Shown piece after piece: positions 8,659-17,349 of a stretch of DNA of 64,000 nucleotides. The stretch's first letter is position 1. Each line of letters opens with the position of its first letter. A program made the translations under genes and the position numbers. Source of the stretch: Hyphomicrobium_A sp963745205 (GTDB lineage Bacteria; Pseudomonadota; Alphaproteobacteria; Rhizobiales; Hyphomicrobiaceae); contig CAVUWX010000005.1 of the NCBI GenBank assembly GCA_963745205.1, positions 62,001-126,000 of the forward strand, in the 5' to 3' direction. The notes under the pieces are model-generated. The model was not told where the DNA came from and ran no database searches. It saw only the letters and a list, made by a program, of their open reading frames with translations.

Positions 8659-8795
8659 AGGCTTGGCGGCGCTCGGCCGCTAAATCTTCGTGCGTCCCCA
8701 AAGGGGGGGGCCCGGCGCGACAATAGACACATTGCTCTCGATGTTCTTTAGAACGATGCTAAATAAAAAGACGGACGGGAGTAGAAGGACGCTCG

Positions 8796-10088
8796 ATGGA
8801 GTACGCACGTAAATTCAAGGAAGCGCTGGAGGCGATCCGCCAGGAGGGCCGCTACCGCGTCTTTGCCGACCTCAAGCGTCGCAGGGGCGCGTTCCCCGCC
8901 GCCGAGCACTTCAACGGCGACCAGCAGCGACACCCCATCACCGTCTGGTGCTCCAACGATTACCTCGGCATGGGCCAGCATCCGGCCGTCATCGCCGCGA
9001 TGCATGAGGCGATCGACTCGGTCGGCGCCGGCTCCGGCGGCACGCGCAACATCTCCGGCACCTGCCACTATCATGTCGAGCTCGAGGCCGAGCTGGCCGA
9101 CCTGCACGGCAAGGAAGCGGCGCTCCTTTTCACCTCGGCCTACGTAGCCAACGACGCCACGCTGTCGACGCTGGCGCAGCTTCTTCCCGGCCTGGTGATC
9201 TTCTCCGATGAGAAGAACCACGCCTCCATGATCGCCGGCATCCGCCACGGCGGTGGCCCGAAGCGCATTTTCCGCCACAACGACCTTGCCGACCTCGAGG
9301 CGAAGCTCAATGAGTACGACCGCGCGACACCCAAGCTGATCGCGTTCGAGAGCGTCTACTCGATGGACGGGCACCTCGCACCCGTCGCGGCGATCTGCGA
9401 TCTTGCCGAGAAGTACGGCGCGCTGACCTATCTCGACGAGGTGCACGCGGTCGGGCTCTATGGGCCGCGCGGCGGCGGCATCGCCGAGCGCGAAGGCGTG
9501 ATGGGCCGTGTCGATATCATCAACGGCACGCTGGCCAAAGGCTTCGGCGTCATGGGCGGCTATATCGCGGCGAGCCGCGATTGCTGCGACGCTATCCGCT
9601 CGTATGCGGCGGGTTTCATCTTTACGACTTCGCTCGCGCCTGCACTCGCCGCGGGAGCGCTGGCGAGCATCCGCCACTTGAAGACCAGTGTCATCGAGCG
9701 GGCTCGGCTGCACGAGCGCGCGCACACTTTGAAGCGGCGCCTGTCGGATGCGGGCCTGCCGCTCGTTACCAACGCGAGCCACATCGTCCCGGTGACGGTC
9801 GGCGATCCGGTGCACTGTAAGGCGGTGACGGATACCCTGCTCGACCGCTACGCGATCTACGTGCAGCCGATTAACTATCCGACGGTCCCGAGAGGCACCG
9901 AGCGCATCCGGCTGACCCCGTCCCCGGTTCACACCGACGAGCAGATGGACCATCTCGTCGCATGCGCTGACCGAGCTGTGGGATGCCTGCCCGCTGTCGC
10001 GTGGCGAGACCGTCCGGCTTGCCGCCGAGTAGGGCGCCACGGCCCGCCCCCCGTCGCCAGCGGCAAAAAAGGCAATAGCGAGAACTGA
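8796..10088 (+). CDS. hemA: 5-aminolevulinate synthase, with a 3' frameshift
   Basis: HemA joins glycine and succinyl-CoA to 5-aminolevulinate, the first step of haem synthesis by the Shemin route. PLP-enzyme features are WCSNDYLGMGQHP, GSGGTRNISGT, YLDEVHAVGLYG and NGTLAKGFGVMGGY with the PLP lysine. The last 40 or so residues as read are abnormal. An extra base near 9961-9963 shifts the frame after MDHLVA; in the other frame the text continues ALTELWDACPLSRGETVRLAAE and stops at 10032, the natural-looking end. A sequencing indel is the simplest explanation for a gene this important. GTAGAAGGACG lies just before the ATG. Confidence 0.93.
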   Translation: MEYARKFKEALEAIRQEGRYRVFADLKRRRGAFPAAEHFNGDQQRHPITVWCSNDYLGMGQHPAVIAAMHEAIDSVGAGSGGTRNISGTCHYHVELEAELADLHGKEAALLFTSAYVANDATLSTLAQLLPGLVIFSDEKNHASMIAGIRHGGGPKRIFRHNDLADLEAKLNEYDRATPKLIAFESVYSMDGHLAPVAAICDLAEKYGALTYLDEVHAVGLYGPRGGGIAEREGVMGRVDIINGTLAKGFGVMGGYIAASRDCCDAIRSYAAGFIFTTSLAPALAAGALASIRHLKTSVIERARLHERAHTLKRRLSDAGLPLVTNASHIVPVTVGDPVHCKAVTDTLLDRYAIYVQPINYPTVPRGTERIRLTPSPVHTDEQMDHLVACADRAVGCLPAVAWRDRPACRRVGRHGPPPVASGKKGNSEN

Positions 10089-10222
10089 GGTAATGTGCTG
10101 CCAGAGAGGTTGAGCCGGGCGCGGCTCGACCTTACTATGGCGTATTGGCCTCCCCGGGGTGCGGTGGCACCCCTTCCCGGACTCTGGAACTTCTCGCGCT
10201 CGCGACAACAAGGAAGCAGCAA

Positions 10223-11524
10223 ATGTTCACGATGAAGGCCCCCGCCGCCTCGAAGTCCGGCTTTTTCACCGCCTCCATCGCCGACGGCGACGCGGAGGTC
10301 GCCGACGCGATCGGCAAGGAGCTGGGGCGCCAGCAGCACGAGATCGAGCTCATTGCGTCCGAGAACATCGTCTCCAAAGCGGTGCTCGAGGCGGCCGGCA
10401 CGGTGCTCACCAACAAGTACGCGGAAGGGTATCCGGGCAAGCGCTACTACGGCGGCTGCCAGTACGTCGACATCGTCGAGCAACTCGCGATCGACCGCGC
10501 CAAGAAGCTGTTCGGCTGCGGGTTCGCCAACGTGCAGCCGCACTCGGGCAGCCAAGCGAACCAGGGCGTTTTCAATGCGCTCGCGACGCCGGGCGACACC
10601 ATCCTCGGCTTGAGCCTCGCGGCCGGCGGACATCTCACGCACGGCGCCGCGGTCAACCAGTCGGGCAAGTGGTTTAAGGCCGTGTCCTACATGGTGAAGC
10701 CCGATACACACCGCATCAACATGGACGAGGTCTACAAGCTCGCGATCGAGAACAGGCCGCGCATCATCATCGCCGGCGGCTCCGCCTATCCGCGCCACAT
10801 CGAGTTCGCCGACTTCCGCGCCATCGCCAACGAGGTCGGCGCAATCCTGATGGTGGACATGGCGCACTTCGCCGGTCTCGTCGCCGGCGGTGCGCATCCG
10901 AGCCCGTTCCCGCACGCCCACGTCGTCACGACAACGACGCACAAGACGCTGCGCGGACCTCGGGGTGGCATGATCCTGACGAACGACGAGGAGATCGCCA
11001 AGAAGGTCAACTCGGCGATCTTCCCTGGCATCCAGGGCGGCCCGCTCATGCACATCATCGCCGCGAAGGCGGTCGCCTTCGGCGAGGCGCTGCGGCCCGA
11101 GTTCAAGGTCTACGCCAAGAACGTGATCGAGAACGCCAAGGCCATGGGCGAGGTGCTGGTAAACTCCGGCTTCGCGCTGGTCTCCGGCGGCACCGATACC
11201 CACCTGATCCTGCTCGACCTGCGGCCGAAGAAGCTCACCGGCAACGTGTCGGAGAAGGCGTTGGGGCGCGCCAACATCACCACCAACAAGAACGGCGTTC
11301 CCTTCGACCCGGAGAAGCCCATGGTCACCTCGGGCATCCGGCTGGGCGCCCCTGCCGGCACTACGCGCGGCTTCGGCGTCGCCGAGTTCCGGGAGGTCGG
11401 CCGCATGATCGCGGAGGTATTGGACGGGCTCGCCAAGAATGGCGACGCCGGCAACGCCGCGGTCGAGGGCAAGGTCAAGGCGCAGGCGGTCGAGCTGTGC
11501 AAGCGCTTCCCGATCTACACCTGA
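10223..11524 (+). CDS. glyA: Serine hydroxymethyltransferase
   Basis: GlyA interconverts serine and glycine with tetrahydrofolate in the cytoplasm and feeds C1 metabolism; in methylotrophs it is also a serine-cycle enzyme. The 433-residue protein shows QQHEIELIASENIVS, NKYAEGYPGKRYYGGC, VQPHSGSQANQ, the PLP-lysine motif TTTTHKTLRGPRGG near residue 239, and the C-terminal VTSGIRLGAPAGTTRGF. The ATG at 10223 has AGGA upstream and begins a family-like N terminus; the longer frame to 10145 is not conserved. It makes the glycine pool used by the hemA product next to it. Confidence 0.97.
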   Translation: MFTMKAPAASKSGFFTASIADGDAEVADAIGKELGRQQHEIELIASENIVSKAVLEAAGTVLTNKYAEGYPGKRYYGGCQYVDIVEQLAIDRAKKLFGCGFANVQPHSGSQANQGVFNALATPGDTILGLSLAAGGHLTHGAAVNQSGKWFKAVSYMVKPDTHRINMDEVYKLAIENRPRIIIAGGSAYPRHIEFADFRAIANEVGAILMVDMAHFAGLVAGGAHPSPFPHAHVVTTTTHKTLRGPRGGMILTNDEEIAKKVNSAIFPGIQGGPLMHIIAAKAVAFGEALRPEFKVYAKNVIENAKAMGEVLVNSGFALVSGGTDTHLILLDLRPKKLTGNVSEKALGRANITTNKNGVPFDPEKPMVTSGIRLGAPAGTTRGFGVAEFREVGRMIAEVLDGLAKNGDAGNAAVEGKVKAQAVELCKRFPIYT

Positions 11525-11542
11525 TTGCGCACAGACTTAATG

Positions 11543-11585
11543 CGAGGTGCCCGCAGGGGTCCGTTGGATATCCGCGGGCACCTCG
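11543..11585 (+). terminator. Stem-loop after glyA
   Basis: A 12-base perfect stem (CGAGGTGCCCGC with GCGGGCACCTCG) encloses 19 bases, just after the glyA stop. There is no strong T-run, so it may be an mRNA-end hairpin rather than a classic terminator. Confidence 0.5.
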
Positions 11586-11670
11586 TTGCGTCTCTAACGC
11601 CTAAGCGGCTAATATTCTTGGCGCGGCGCCGATTGGGGAGCGCTGGCGCGGGCCCGAACGGAGCGCTTTC

Positions 11671-12198
11671 ATGCGTTGCCCCTATTGCGCGGGCGGAAAC
11701 ACGCAAGTGAAGGATAGCCGCCCCACCGAGGAGAACGCGGCCATCCGGCGTCGGCGCATCTGCCCCGACTGCGGCGGGCGCTTCACCACGTTCGAGCGCG
11801 TGCAGCTGCGCGAGCTCACCGTTGTCAAGCGTTCGGGCCGCAAGGTGCCCTTCGATCGTGACAAGCTCATGCGCTCCGTCGACGTGGCGCTGCGCAAGCG
11901 GCCCATCGACGCCGAGCGCGTTGAGCGCATGGTCTCGGGCCTCGTGCGCCAGCTCGAAAGCTCCGGCGAGACGGAGGTCGCGACCTCCACCATCGGCGGT
12001 CTAGTCATGGAGGCGCTGCGCGGGCTCGATCCCGTGGCGTACGTGCGCTTTGCTTCGGTCTACCGCGACTTCCGCGAGGCGGCGGACTTCCAAGAGGTGC
12101 TGAGCGAGATCGCGGGTGAGCCGGTCCCTTCGCATGCGCCCTCCCGCATCGCGTTCGAGAGCTCGGTCGTCGAGACGGCGCCACTCAAGAAACATTGA
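11671..12198 (+). CDS. nrdR: Transcriptional repressor NrdR
   Basis: NrdR senses ATP/dATP and represses ribonucleotide reductase genes. The 175-residue protein has an N-terminal zinc ribbon (MRCPYC at the start, CPDCGGRF near residue 32) and an ATP-cone domain (VVKRSGRKVPFDRDKLMRSVDVALRKRPID). The C-terminal 20 residues are a less conserved tail. It heads the rib-nusB-thiL cluster, a position typical of alphaproteobacteria. Its probable targets are the paired NrdR boxes before nrdJ at 982-1029, so regulator and target are in the same window. Confidence 0.96.
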   Translation: MRCPYCAGGNTQVKDSRPTEENAAIRRRRICPDCGGRFTTFERVQLRELTVVKRSGRKVPFDRDKLMRSVDVALRKRPIDAERVERMVSGLVRQLESSGETEVATSTIGGLVMEALRGLDPVAYVRFASVYRDFREAADFQEVLSEIAGEPVPSHAPSRIAFESSVVETAPLKKH

Positions 12199-12199
12199 C

Positions 12200-13345
12200 A
12201 TGAGTTCTTCGGCTCACGCCGGGTTCGACGCTCACATGATGGCAGTTGCTTTGAGGCTCGCCGAGCGTGGCCTCGGCGCAACCGCACCCAACCCCTCCGT
12301 GGGAGCAGTCATCGCGGACGAGACGACGGGCGAGGTGATCGCGCGTGGGTTTACCGCCCGCGGCGGTCGTCCGCACGCAGAGACGGAAGCGTTGGGCCGC
12401 GCGGGAGCGCGCGCAAAGGGTGCGAGCCTCTACGTTACGCTGGAGCCCTGCTCGCACCACGGCGCGACACCGCCATGCGCGGACGCCGTCATCACCGCCG
12501 GGATCGGCCGCGTCGTGTGCGCGATCGAGGATCCCGACCCGCGCGTCGCCGGCCGTGGGCTCGCGCAGCTCCGCTCTGCGGGCCTCGCTGTCGAGCGCGG
12601 CCTGATGGCGCGCGAGGCACACTGGATGGCGGCCGGGCACATCCTGCGTGTCACCGAGCGCCGTCCGTTGGTACAGGTGAAGCTGGCGCTCGACGCCCAG
12701 GGGAACGTGCCGCGCGGAGCTGCGGGTCAGCCGGCATGGGTGACGGGCGTGGAAGCCCGCGCGCAAGGCCAGCTTATGCGTGCCCGCGCCGACGCCATCC
12801 TTATCGGCCGCCAGACCGTGATCGACGACGATCCGCTGCTCACCTGTCGGTTGCCCGGGCTCGAGGACCGCTCCCCAGTGCGAGTCGTGATCGGCCGACG
12901 ACTGGACGGGCTTGCGGGGAGCCGCCTTGCGCGCAGCGCGCGCGAGCACCCGCTGTGGCTCTTTTGCGGCCAGAGCGTCGATACGGCAGCGCTCGAGGCA
13001 GCCGGTGCGCGCGTCTTTCGCACCCCTGAGATCGGCGGCGAGCTTTGGCTGCCCTCGGTGATGGAAGCCCTTGTCGCCAACGGTACCTCGCGCCTGCTGG
13101 TTGAAGGCGGCGTCCGGACGTGGCGCTTATTCTCGCGCGCGGGCCTCATCGACGAGGCTGTGATGTTTCGCGCCCACGCCGCCGGTGCCGCGCCGCTCAC
13201 CCCGGAGCAGGGGTTAGCCGCGCTTTCACGCTACGTCGCGACGGAAAGCCTCGCGCCATCCGAGCATCGTAGCGTCGGGGGCGACGATATGATGGTGTTT
13301 CGCCGTCCCTGGCGCAGTCTCAGCCCGAGCGCAGCTCAACCCTAG
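12200..13345 (+). CDS. ribD: Bifunctional riboflavin deaminase/reductase
   Basis: RibD carries out deamination and side-chain reduction of the pyrimidine intermediate in riboflavin synthesis. The 381-residue protein has the cytidine-deaminase-type zinc site (GGRPHAETEAL and TLEPCSHHGATPPCADA) in the first 150 residues and a dihydrofolate-reductase-like domain after it (RPLVQVKLALDAQGNV, RADAILIGRQTVIDDDPLLTCR, LLVEGGVRTWRLF). The ATG at 12200 lies one base after the nrdR stop, so translation is probably coupled. The longer frame beginning inside nrdR is an artefact. Confidence 0.95.
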   Translation: MSSSAHAGFDAHMMAVALRLAERGLGATAPNPSVGAVIADETTGEVIARGFTARGGRPHAETEALGRAGARAKGASLYVTLEPCSHHGATPPCADAVITAGIGRVVCAIEDPDPRVAGRGLAQLRSAGLAVERGLMAREAHWMAAGHILRVTERRPLVQVKLALDAQGNVPRGAAGQPAWVTGVEARAQGQLMRARADAILIGRQTVIDDDPLLTCRLPGLEDRSPVRVVIGRRLDGLAGSRLARSAREHPLWLFCGQSVDTAALEAAGARVFRTPEIGGELWLPSVMEALVANGTSRLLVEGGVRTWRLFSRAGLIDEAVMFRAHAAGAAPLTPEQGLAALSRYVATESLAPSEHRSVGGDDMMVFRRPWRSLSPSAAQP

Positions 13346-13363
13346 AGGAGCGAGGAGAGGCCC

Positions 13364-13957
13364 ATGTTTACCGGCATCGTCTCCGACATCGGCGAGGTCG
13401 TGGCGCGCGAGGACGGGCGCCTATCGATCCGCACCCGCTACGCCCCCGCGACGATGGAAGTCGGCGCCTCTATGGCGTGCGACGGCTGCTGCCTCACGAT
13501 GACGTCGGTGCGCGAGCACGGCAACGGCAGCGTGTTCACCGTCGACACGTCCAACGAGACGCGCGCCAAGACGACAATCGCTGATTGGAACCCAGGGCGC
13601 CGCATCAACCTCGAGCGCCCGCTGCAGGCGGGCGCCGAGCTCGGTGGCCACGTGGTCATGGGCCACGTCGACGGGCTCGCGCGCATCCTCGACGTACGTT
13701 CCGACGGCGAGAGTCGGCGCTTTTCCTTCGAGGTCCCCGATCATCTGGCGCCCTACGTCGCGCCCAAGGGGTCGATCGCGCTTGACGGGGTGTCGTTAAC
13801 GGTCAATGAGGTGAGCGACAACCGGTTCGGCGTCAACATAATCCCGCACACCTTGACGGTGACGACGTGGGGGGCGAAAACCCCCGGACAATCGGTCAAC
13901 CTCGAAGTTGACCTGTTCGCGCGCTATGTCGCGCGTCTCTTGGAGTTCCGCCCGTGA
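13364..13957 (+). CDS. ribE: Riboflavin synthase (alpha subunit)
   Basis: This enzyme dismutates two molecules of 6,7-dimethyl-8-ribityllumazine to riboflavin. The 197-residue protein has the internal duplication of two lumazine-binding repeats: the first starts MFTGIVSDIGEV, the second GHVVMGHVDGLARI. The SMACDGCCLTM and GSIALDGVSLTVNEV stretches are the typical second halves. A GAGGAG sequence precedes the ATG at a good distance. It overlaps the following gene by four bases (GTGA), indicating translational coupling in the rib operon. Confidence 0.95.
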   Translation: MFTGIVSDIGEVVAREDGRLSIRTRYAPATMEVGASMACDGCCLTMTSVREHGNGSVFTVDTSNETRAKTTIADWNPGRRINLERPLQAGAELGGHVVMGHVDGLARILDVRSDGESRRFSFEVPDHLAPYVAPKGSIALDGVSLTVNEVSDNRFGVNIIPHTLTVTTWGAKTPGQSVNLEVDLFARYVARLLEFRP

Positions 13958-15108
13958 CGCACGACGCCGGCATGATCGCCGTGGCGCAAGGCCGCGGGTG
14001 TCTGTCCGCAATCCCCGAGATTCTCGAGGACATGCGCAACGGGCGCATGGTCGTGCTCGTCGACGCCGAAGAGCGCGAGAACGAGGGCGACCTCATCATC
14101 CCGGCGCAGATGGCGACGCCGGATGCGATCAACTTCATGGCGCGGTTCGGCCGCGGCCTCGTTTGCCTGTCGCTCACGCAGCAGCGCGCACACGAGCTGG
14201 GGCTGGAAGCGATGGTGCGCCGGAATGACTCGCGCAACCGCACCGCCTTCACCCAGTCGATCGAGGCGCGCGAGGGCATCTCAACCGGAATCTCCACGCA
14301 CGACCGCGCACGCACGATTGCCACCGCCATCGACGCCACGAAAGGCGCCGCCGACATCGTCTCGCCCGGCCATGTGTTCCCGCTCATTGCGCGCGAGGGC
14401 GGCGTGCTGATCCGCGCCGGCCACACCGAAGCCTCCGTCGATCTTGCGCGGCTTGCCGGGCTCTATCCCGCCGCCGTCATCTGCGAGGTCATGAACGACG
14501 ACGGCACCATGGCGCGCATGCCCGACCTCGTCGTCTTCGCGCAGCGGCACGGCCTCAAGATCGGCGCCATCGAGGACCTGATCGCCTATCGCATGAAGAA
14601 CGACCACCTGGTGCGCCTGGTCGCCCGGACCCGCGTCACGACGGCGGCGGCCGGCGTCTTCGATCTCCACGTCTACGAGACGACCGTCGAGCCGGGCGAG
14701 CACCTCGCTCTCGTCAAGGGTGATCTCACCGCGCCCGGCCCCGTGCTCGTGCGCGTGCACGCCGTCAACGCGCTCGCCGACCTCCTCGGCATCGGCGAGA
14801 CCGGGGAGGGATGCCGCCAGATCGACAGCTCTCTGCGCGCCATCGAGCGCGAGGGCCGCGGTGTCGTCGTTCTGATCCGCGATTTGCGGCCGAAGTCCGT
14901 CTCCGCTTGGATCGAGGGGCGCGCACGCGATCCCAAGACGTCCGACGGCGCGCGCGAGCGCCGCCGTGTGGAGGTCGGAGTGGGCTCGCAGATCCTCACC
15001 GACCTTGGCGTGCGCGACATGGTGCTGTTGACGAACTCTCCGGCGCACGTCTACGTCGGCCTAGAAGGTTTCGGCCTGCGCATCGTCGGCACGCGAAGGA
15101 TTGAGTGA
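13954..15108 (+). CDS. ribB: 3,4-dihydroxy-2-butanone 4-phosphate synthase with degenerate GTP-cyclohydrolase-II-like domain (RibBX type)
   Basis: The first 210 residues are a DHBP synthase (VLVDAEERENEGDLIIPA, RTAFTQSIEAREGISTGIS, GHVFPLIAREGGVLIRAGHTEASVDLARLAGL) that makes the four-carbon unit of riboflavin. The last 170 residues have the GTP cyclohydrolase II outline, but the zinc-binding cysteines expected after the HxE-like strand are absent: the segment reads VLVRVHAVNALADLLGIG. This matches the RibBX proteins of rhizobia, where the second domain is not a cyclohydrolase. The GTP cyclohydrolase must therefore be encoded elsewhere. The GTG start overlaps ribE. Confidence 0.9.
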   Translation: MTHDAGMIAVAQGRGCLSAIPEILEDMRNGRMVVLVDAEERENEGDLIIPAQMATPDAINFMARFGRGLVCLSLTQQRAHELGLEAMVRRNDSRNRTAFTQSIEAREGISTGISTHDRARTIATAIDATKGAADIVSPGHVFPLIAREGGVLIRAGHTEASVDLARLAGLYPAAVICEVMNDDGTMARMPDLVVFAQRHGLKIGAIEDLIAYRMKNDHLVRLVARTRVTTAAAGVFDLHVYETTVEPGEHLALVKGDLTAPGPVLVRVHAVNALADLLGIGETGEGCRQIDSSLRAIEREGRGVVVLIRDLRPKSVSAWIEGRARDPKTSDGARERRRVEVGVGSQILTDLGVRDMVLLTNSPAHVYVGLEGFGLRIVGTRRIE

Positions 15109-15635
15109 GCACCATGGCCCTCACGACTAAGCCTCCGGCGCAGAGCACGGCAAGAACGCACCGCCACATTCCCCAGGCGCGCGTCCTCATCGTCGAGGGG
15201 CGATTCTACGAGTCGATCTCGGACGAGCTCGCGGATGGCGCGATCGCCGCGTTGAAGGCGCAAGGCGCGAGCTACGATCGCATCACTGTGCCGGGCGCGC
15301 TCGAGATCCCGCAGGCGCTGGCGCAGGCCGCGTCCGCGGGACTGATCCCGCGCAGCGCGGCCAGCGGCTGCTGGGACGGCGCGGTTGCGCTCGGCTGCGT
15401 GATCCGCGGCGAGACCTCGCACTACGACATCGTCTGCAGCAACGCCAACCACTGGCTCATGGAGGTCGCCATCCGCCACCATATACCGCTCGGCAATGGC
15501 ATCCTCACCGTAGACACCGAGGCGCAGGCGCTTGCGCGCGCACGCGGCGGTGCCGATGGCAAGGGTGGCGACGCGGTTCGGGCCTGCCTCAGTCTCGTCG
15601 AGCTCGTGCGCACGTTCCAAGGACAGAGCGCATGA
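15105..15635 (+). CDS. ribH: 6,7-dimethyl-8-ribityllumazine synthase
   Basis: RibH joins the pyrimidine and four-carbon intermediates of riboflavin synthesis and usually forms a capsid-like or pentameric assembly. The 176-residue protein shows RVLIVEGRFYESISDELADGA, TVPGALEIPQAL, VALGCVIRGETSHYDIVC and HHIPLGNGILTVDTEAQALARA. The start may be the GTG at 15105, which overlaps the ribB stop by four bases, or the ATG at 15114. The N-terminal 25 residues are a variable extension. It overlaps nusB by four bases (ATGA). Confidence 0.95.
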   Translation: MSTMALTTKPPAQSTARTHRHIPQARVLIVEGRFYESISDELADGAIAALKAQGASYDRITVPGALEIPQALAQAASAGLIPRSAASGCWDGAVALGCVIRGETSHYDIVCSNANHWLMEVAIRHHIPLGNGILTVDTEAQALARARGGADGKGGDAVRACLSLVELVRTFQGQSA

Positions 15636-16141
15636 GCAGCAGCGAGCACAACCAGTCCACGGCCACTGCGTTGCAGCCGCGCACTGCGGCGCGCGTGGCT
15701 GCGGTGCAGGCGCTTTACCAGATGGATATGGCCGGCACCGACCTCAACGCGGTGATCGACGAATTCGTGCGCCTGCGCTTCCCGCGACCCCCGGGCGACG
15801 AGGTTGCTTCCGGAGCGGACGCCGTGTTCTTCAGCGAGTTGTTGCGCGGCGTCGTCCACCGTCAGCGCGACATCGACCCGCTTGTCGACCAGCAGCTGGC
15901 CGAGGGCTGGCGCCTCATCCGCATCGATGCCATTGTGCGCGCGATCCTGCGCGCAGGCGTGTTCGAGCTTATGGAGCGCCCGGACGTCCCGGCCCGCGTC
16001 GTGATCAACGAGTACATCAACGTGGCGCACTCGTTCTTCTCGGACGAGGAGCCGAAGGTCGTCAACGGCGTGCTGGACAAGTTGGCACGGCGGTTGCGGA
16101 CGGCCGAGTTCGACGGCAATGACAACCGAAAAGCCCGATAG
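15632..16141 (+). CDS. nusB: Transcription antitermination protein NusB
   Basis: NusB binds boxA RNA with NusE and supports antitermination in rRNA operons. The 169-residue helical protein contains RVAAVQALYQMDMAG, FFSELLRGVVHRQRDIDPLVD, LIRIDAIVRAILRAGVFELM and the closing VVINEYINVAHSFFSDEEPKVVNGVLDKLARRLR. The rib-nusB-thiL order is widespread in proteobacteria. The start codon overlaps the ribH stop, and the 3' end overlaps thiL by 23 bases. Confidence 0.95.
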   Translation: MSSSEHNQSTATALQPRTAARVAAVQALYQMDMAGTDLNAVIDEFVRLRFPRPPGDEVASGADAVFFSELLRGVVHRQRDIDPLVDQQLAEGWRLIRIDAIVRAILRAGVFELMERPDVPARVVINEYINVAHSFFSDEEPKVVNGVLDKLARRLRTAEFDGNDNRKAR

Positions 16142-17138
16142 CCCAGGTAGCGAGGAAGCAATCATCGGCGAGTTCTGGGCGCCGCTCGCCGCCGGCTTTC
16201 CAGGTGCGTTCGGCCTCGAGGACGACTGCGCGGCGATAACGCCGGACCCGGGCCGCGATCTCGTCGTGACAACGGACGCGGTGACCGCGGGCGTGCATTT
16301 CTTTCCAGGCGAGGACGCGGGCGCGATCGCGTGGAAAGCGCTCGCGGTCAATGTCTCCGATCTCGTCGCCAAGGGTGCCGCGCCGCTCGCCTACGTCATG
16401 TCGCTGGCGTTGCCGGGGACGCCCGAGCGTGCATGGCTCGCCGCGTTCGCCGAGGGATTGCGGCGCGCGCAAGCGACGTTCGGCTGCTCGCTCATCGGCG
16501 GCGACACCGACCGCACACCCGGGCCGCTCAGCGTCTCGATAACCGCGTTTGGAACGGTCCCCACCGGCCGCATGGTGCCCCGCTCGACCGCCAAGGTGGG
16601 CGACGCCGTATACGTTTCGGGAACGATCGGCGATGCTGCGCTGGGCCTTGCCCTGCGGCGCGATTCCGCTCTGGCGCAGCGCTGCGGCCTCGACGCCGCC
16701 GCACAAGCCCATCTCGACGCCCGGTATCGGCAACCCCAACCACCCGTAGGCTTGCGCTCCGCGCTGGTCGCCCATGCGAACGCCGCGATCGACATTTCCG
16801 ATGGCCTTGTGAAGGACTTCGATCGGCTTGTCCGCACCTCACACGTGGGTGGCGAGATCAATGTCGCCGCCGTGCCGCTCTCGGCCGCGACGCAAGCGGT
16901 CCTGGCGGCGGGCGCTGCGACGCTGGCCGACCTCATCACCGGCGGCGAGGACTACGAGGTGCTCGCGACGATTGCGCCACAGCGGGTCGAGAAATTCGAG
17001 GCCGCAGCAGCGGCCGCGGGAACCAGGGTCACGCGCATTGGCTTTATCGCGGATCGCGCGCACGGGGTACGCGTATGCGACGGAAGCGGCCGCGCCATGT
17101 CGTTCACAAGAACCGGTTGGGATCATTTCAGCGGCTAG
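16119..17138 (+). CDS. thiL: Thiamine-monophosphate kinase
   Basis: ThiL phosphorylates thiamine monophosphate to the active diphosphate. The 339-residue protein has the PurM-like fold signatures GLEDDCAAI, VTTDAVTAGVHFF, IGGDTDRTPG and ITGGEDYEVL, together with the AIDISDGLVKDFDRL helix. It starts inside the end of nusB and closes the operon. No thiamine riboswitch is seen, as expected for a gene inside an operon. Confidence 0.95.
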   Translation: MTTEKPDSPGSEEAIIGEFWAPLAAGFPGAFGLEDDCAAITPDPGRDLVVTTDAVTAGVHFFPGEDAGAIAWKALAVNVSDLVAKGAAPLAYVMSLALPGTPERAWLAAFAEGLRRAQATFGCSLIGGDTDRTPGPLSVSITAFGTVPTGRMVPRSTAKVGDAVYVSGTIGDAALGLALRRDSALAQRCGLDAAAQAHLDARYRQPQPPVGLRSALVAHANAAIDISDGLVKDFDRLVRTSHVGGEINVAAVPLSAATQAVLAAGAATLADLITGGEDYEVLATIAPQRVEKFEAAAAAAGTRVTRIGFIADRAHGVRVCDGSGRAMSFTRTGWDHFSG

Positions 17139-17349
17139 ACTTCGCGATTGAGAGGCGCCGATGCGACCGAATGGCGCTTCGTTGCCACCGGGGCAGGCGT
17201 CTGCCACTCTGAGACGAGCCCCGTCGTCTTGGTTTGGCCATATCCGGTCGGCAGTGAAGGCGTTCGGTGGTCAGGCGAAGCTCGGGCAGCCCTGCCGCCA
17301 GCCCGCAAGCACAGCTCTCGCGCGCGAGAGAAACGGTCAGGACGGATCG

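Noticed and set aside
8700..8712. G-run before hemA as a regulatory site
   Set aside because: It is a simple homopolymer with no symmetry; possibly a sequencing weak point.
8748..11203. Long minus-strand frames opposite hemA and glyA
   Set aside because: Both are antisense shadows; they lack ribosome sites and family resemblance.
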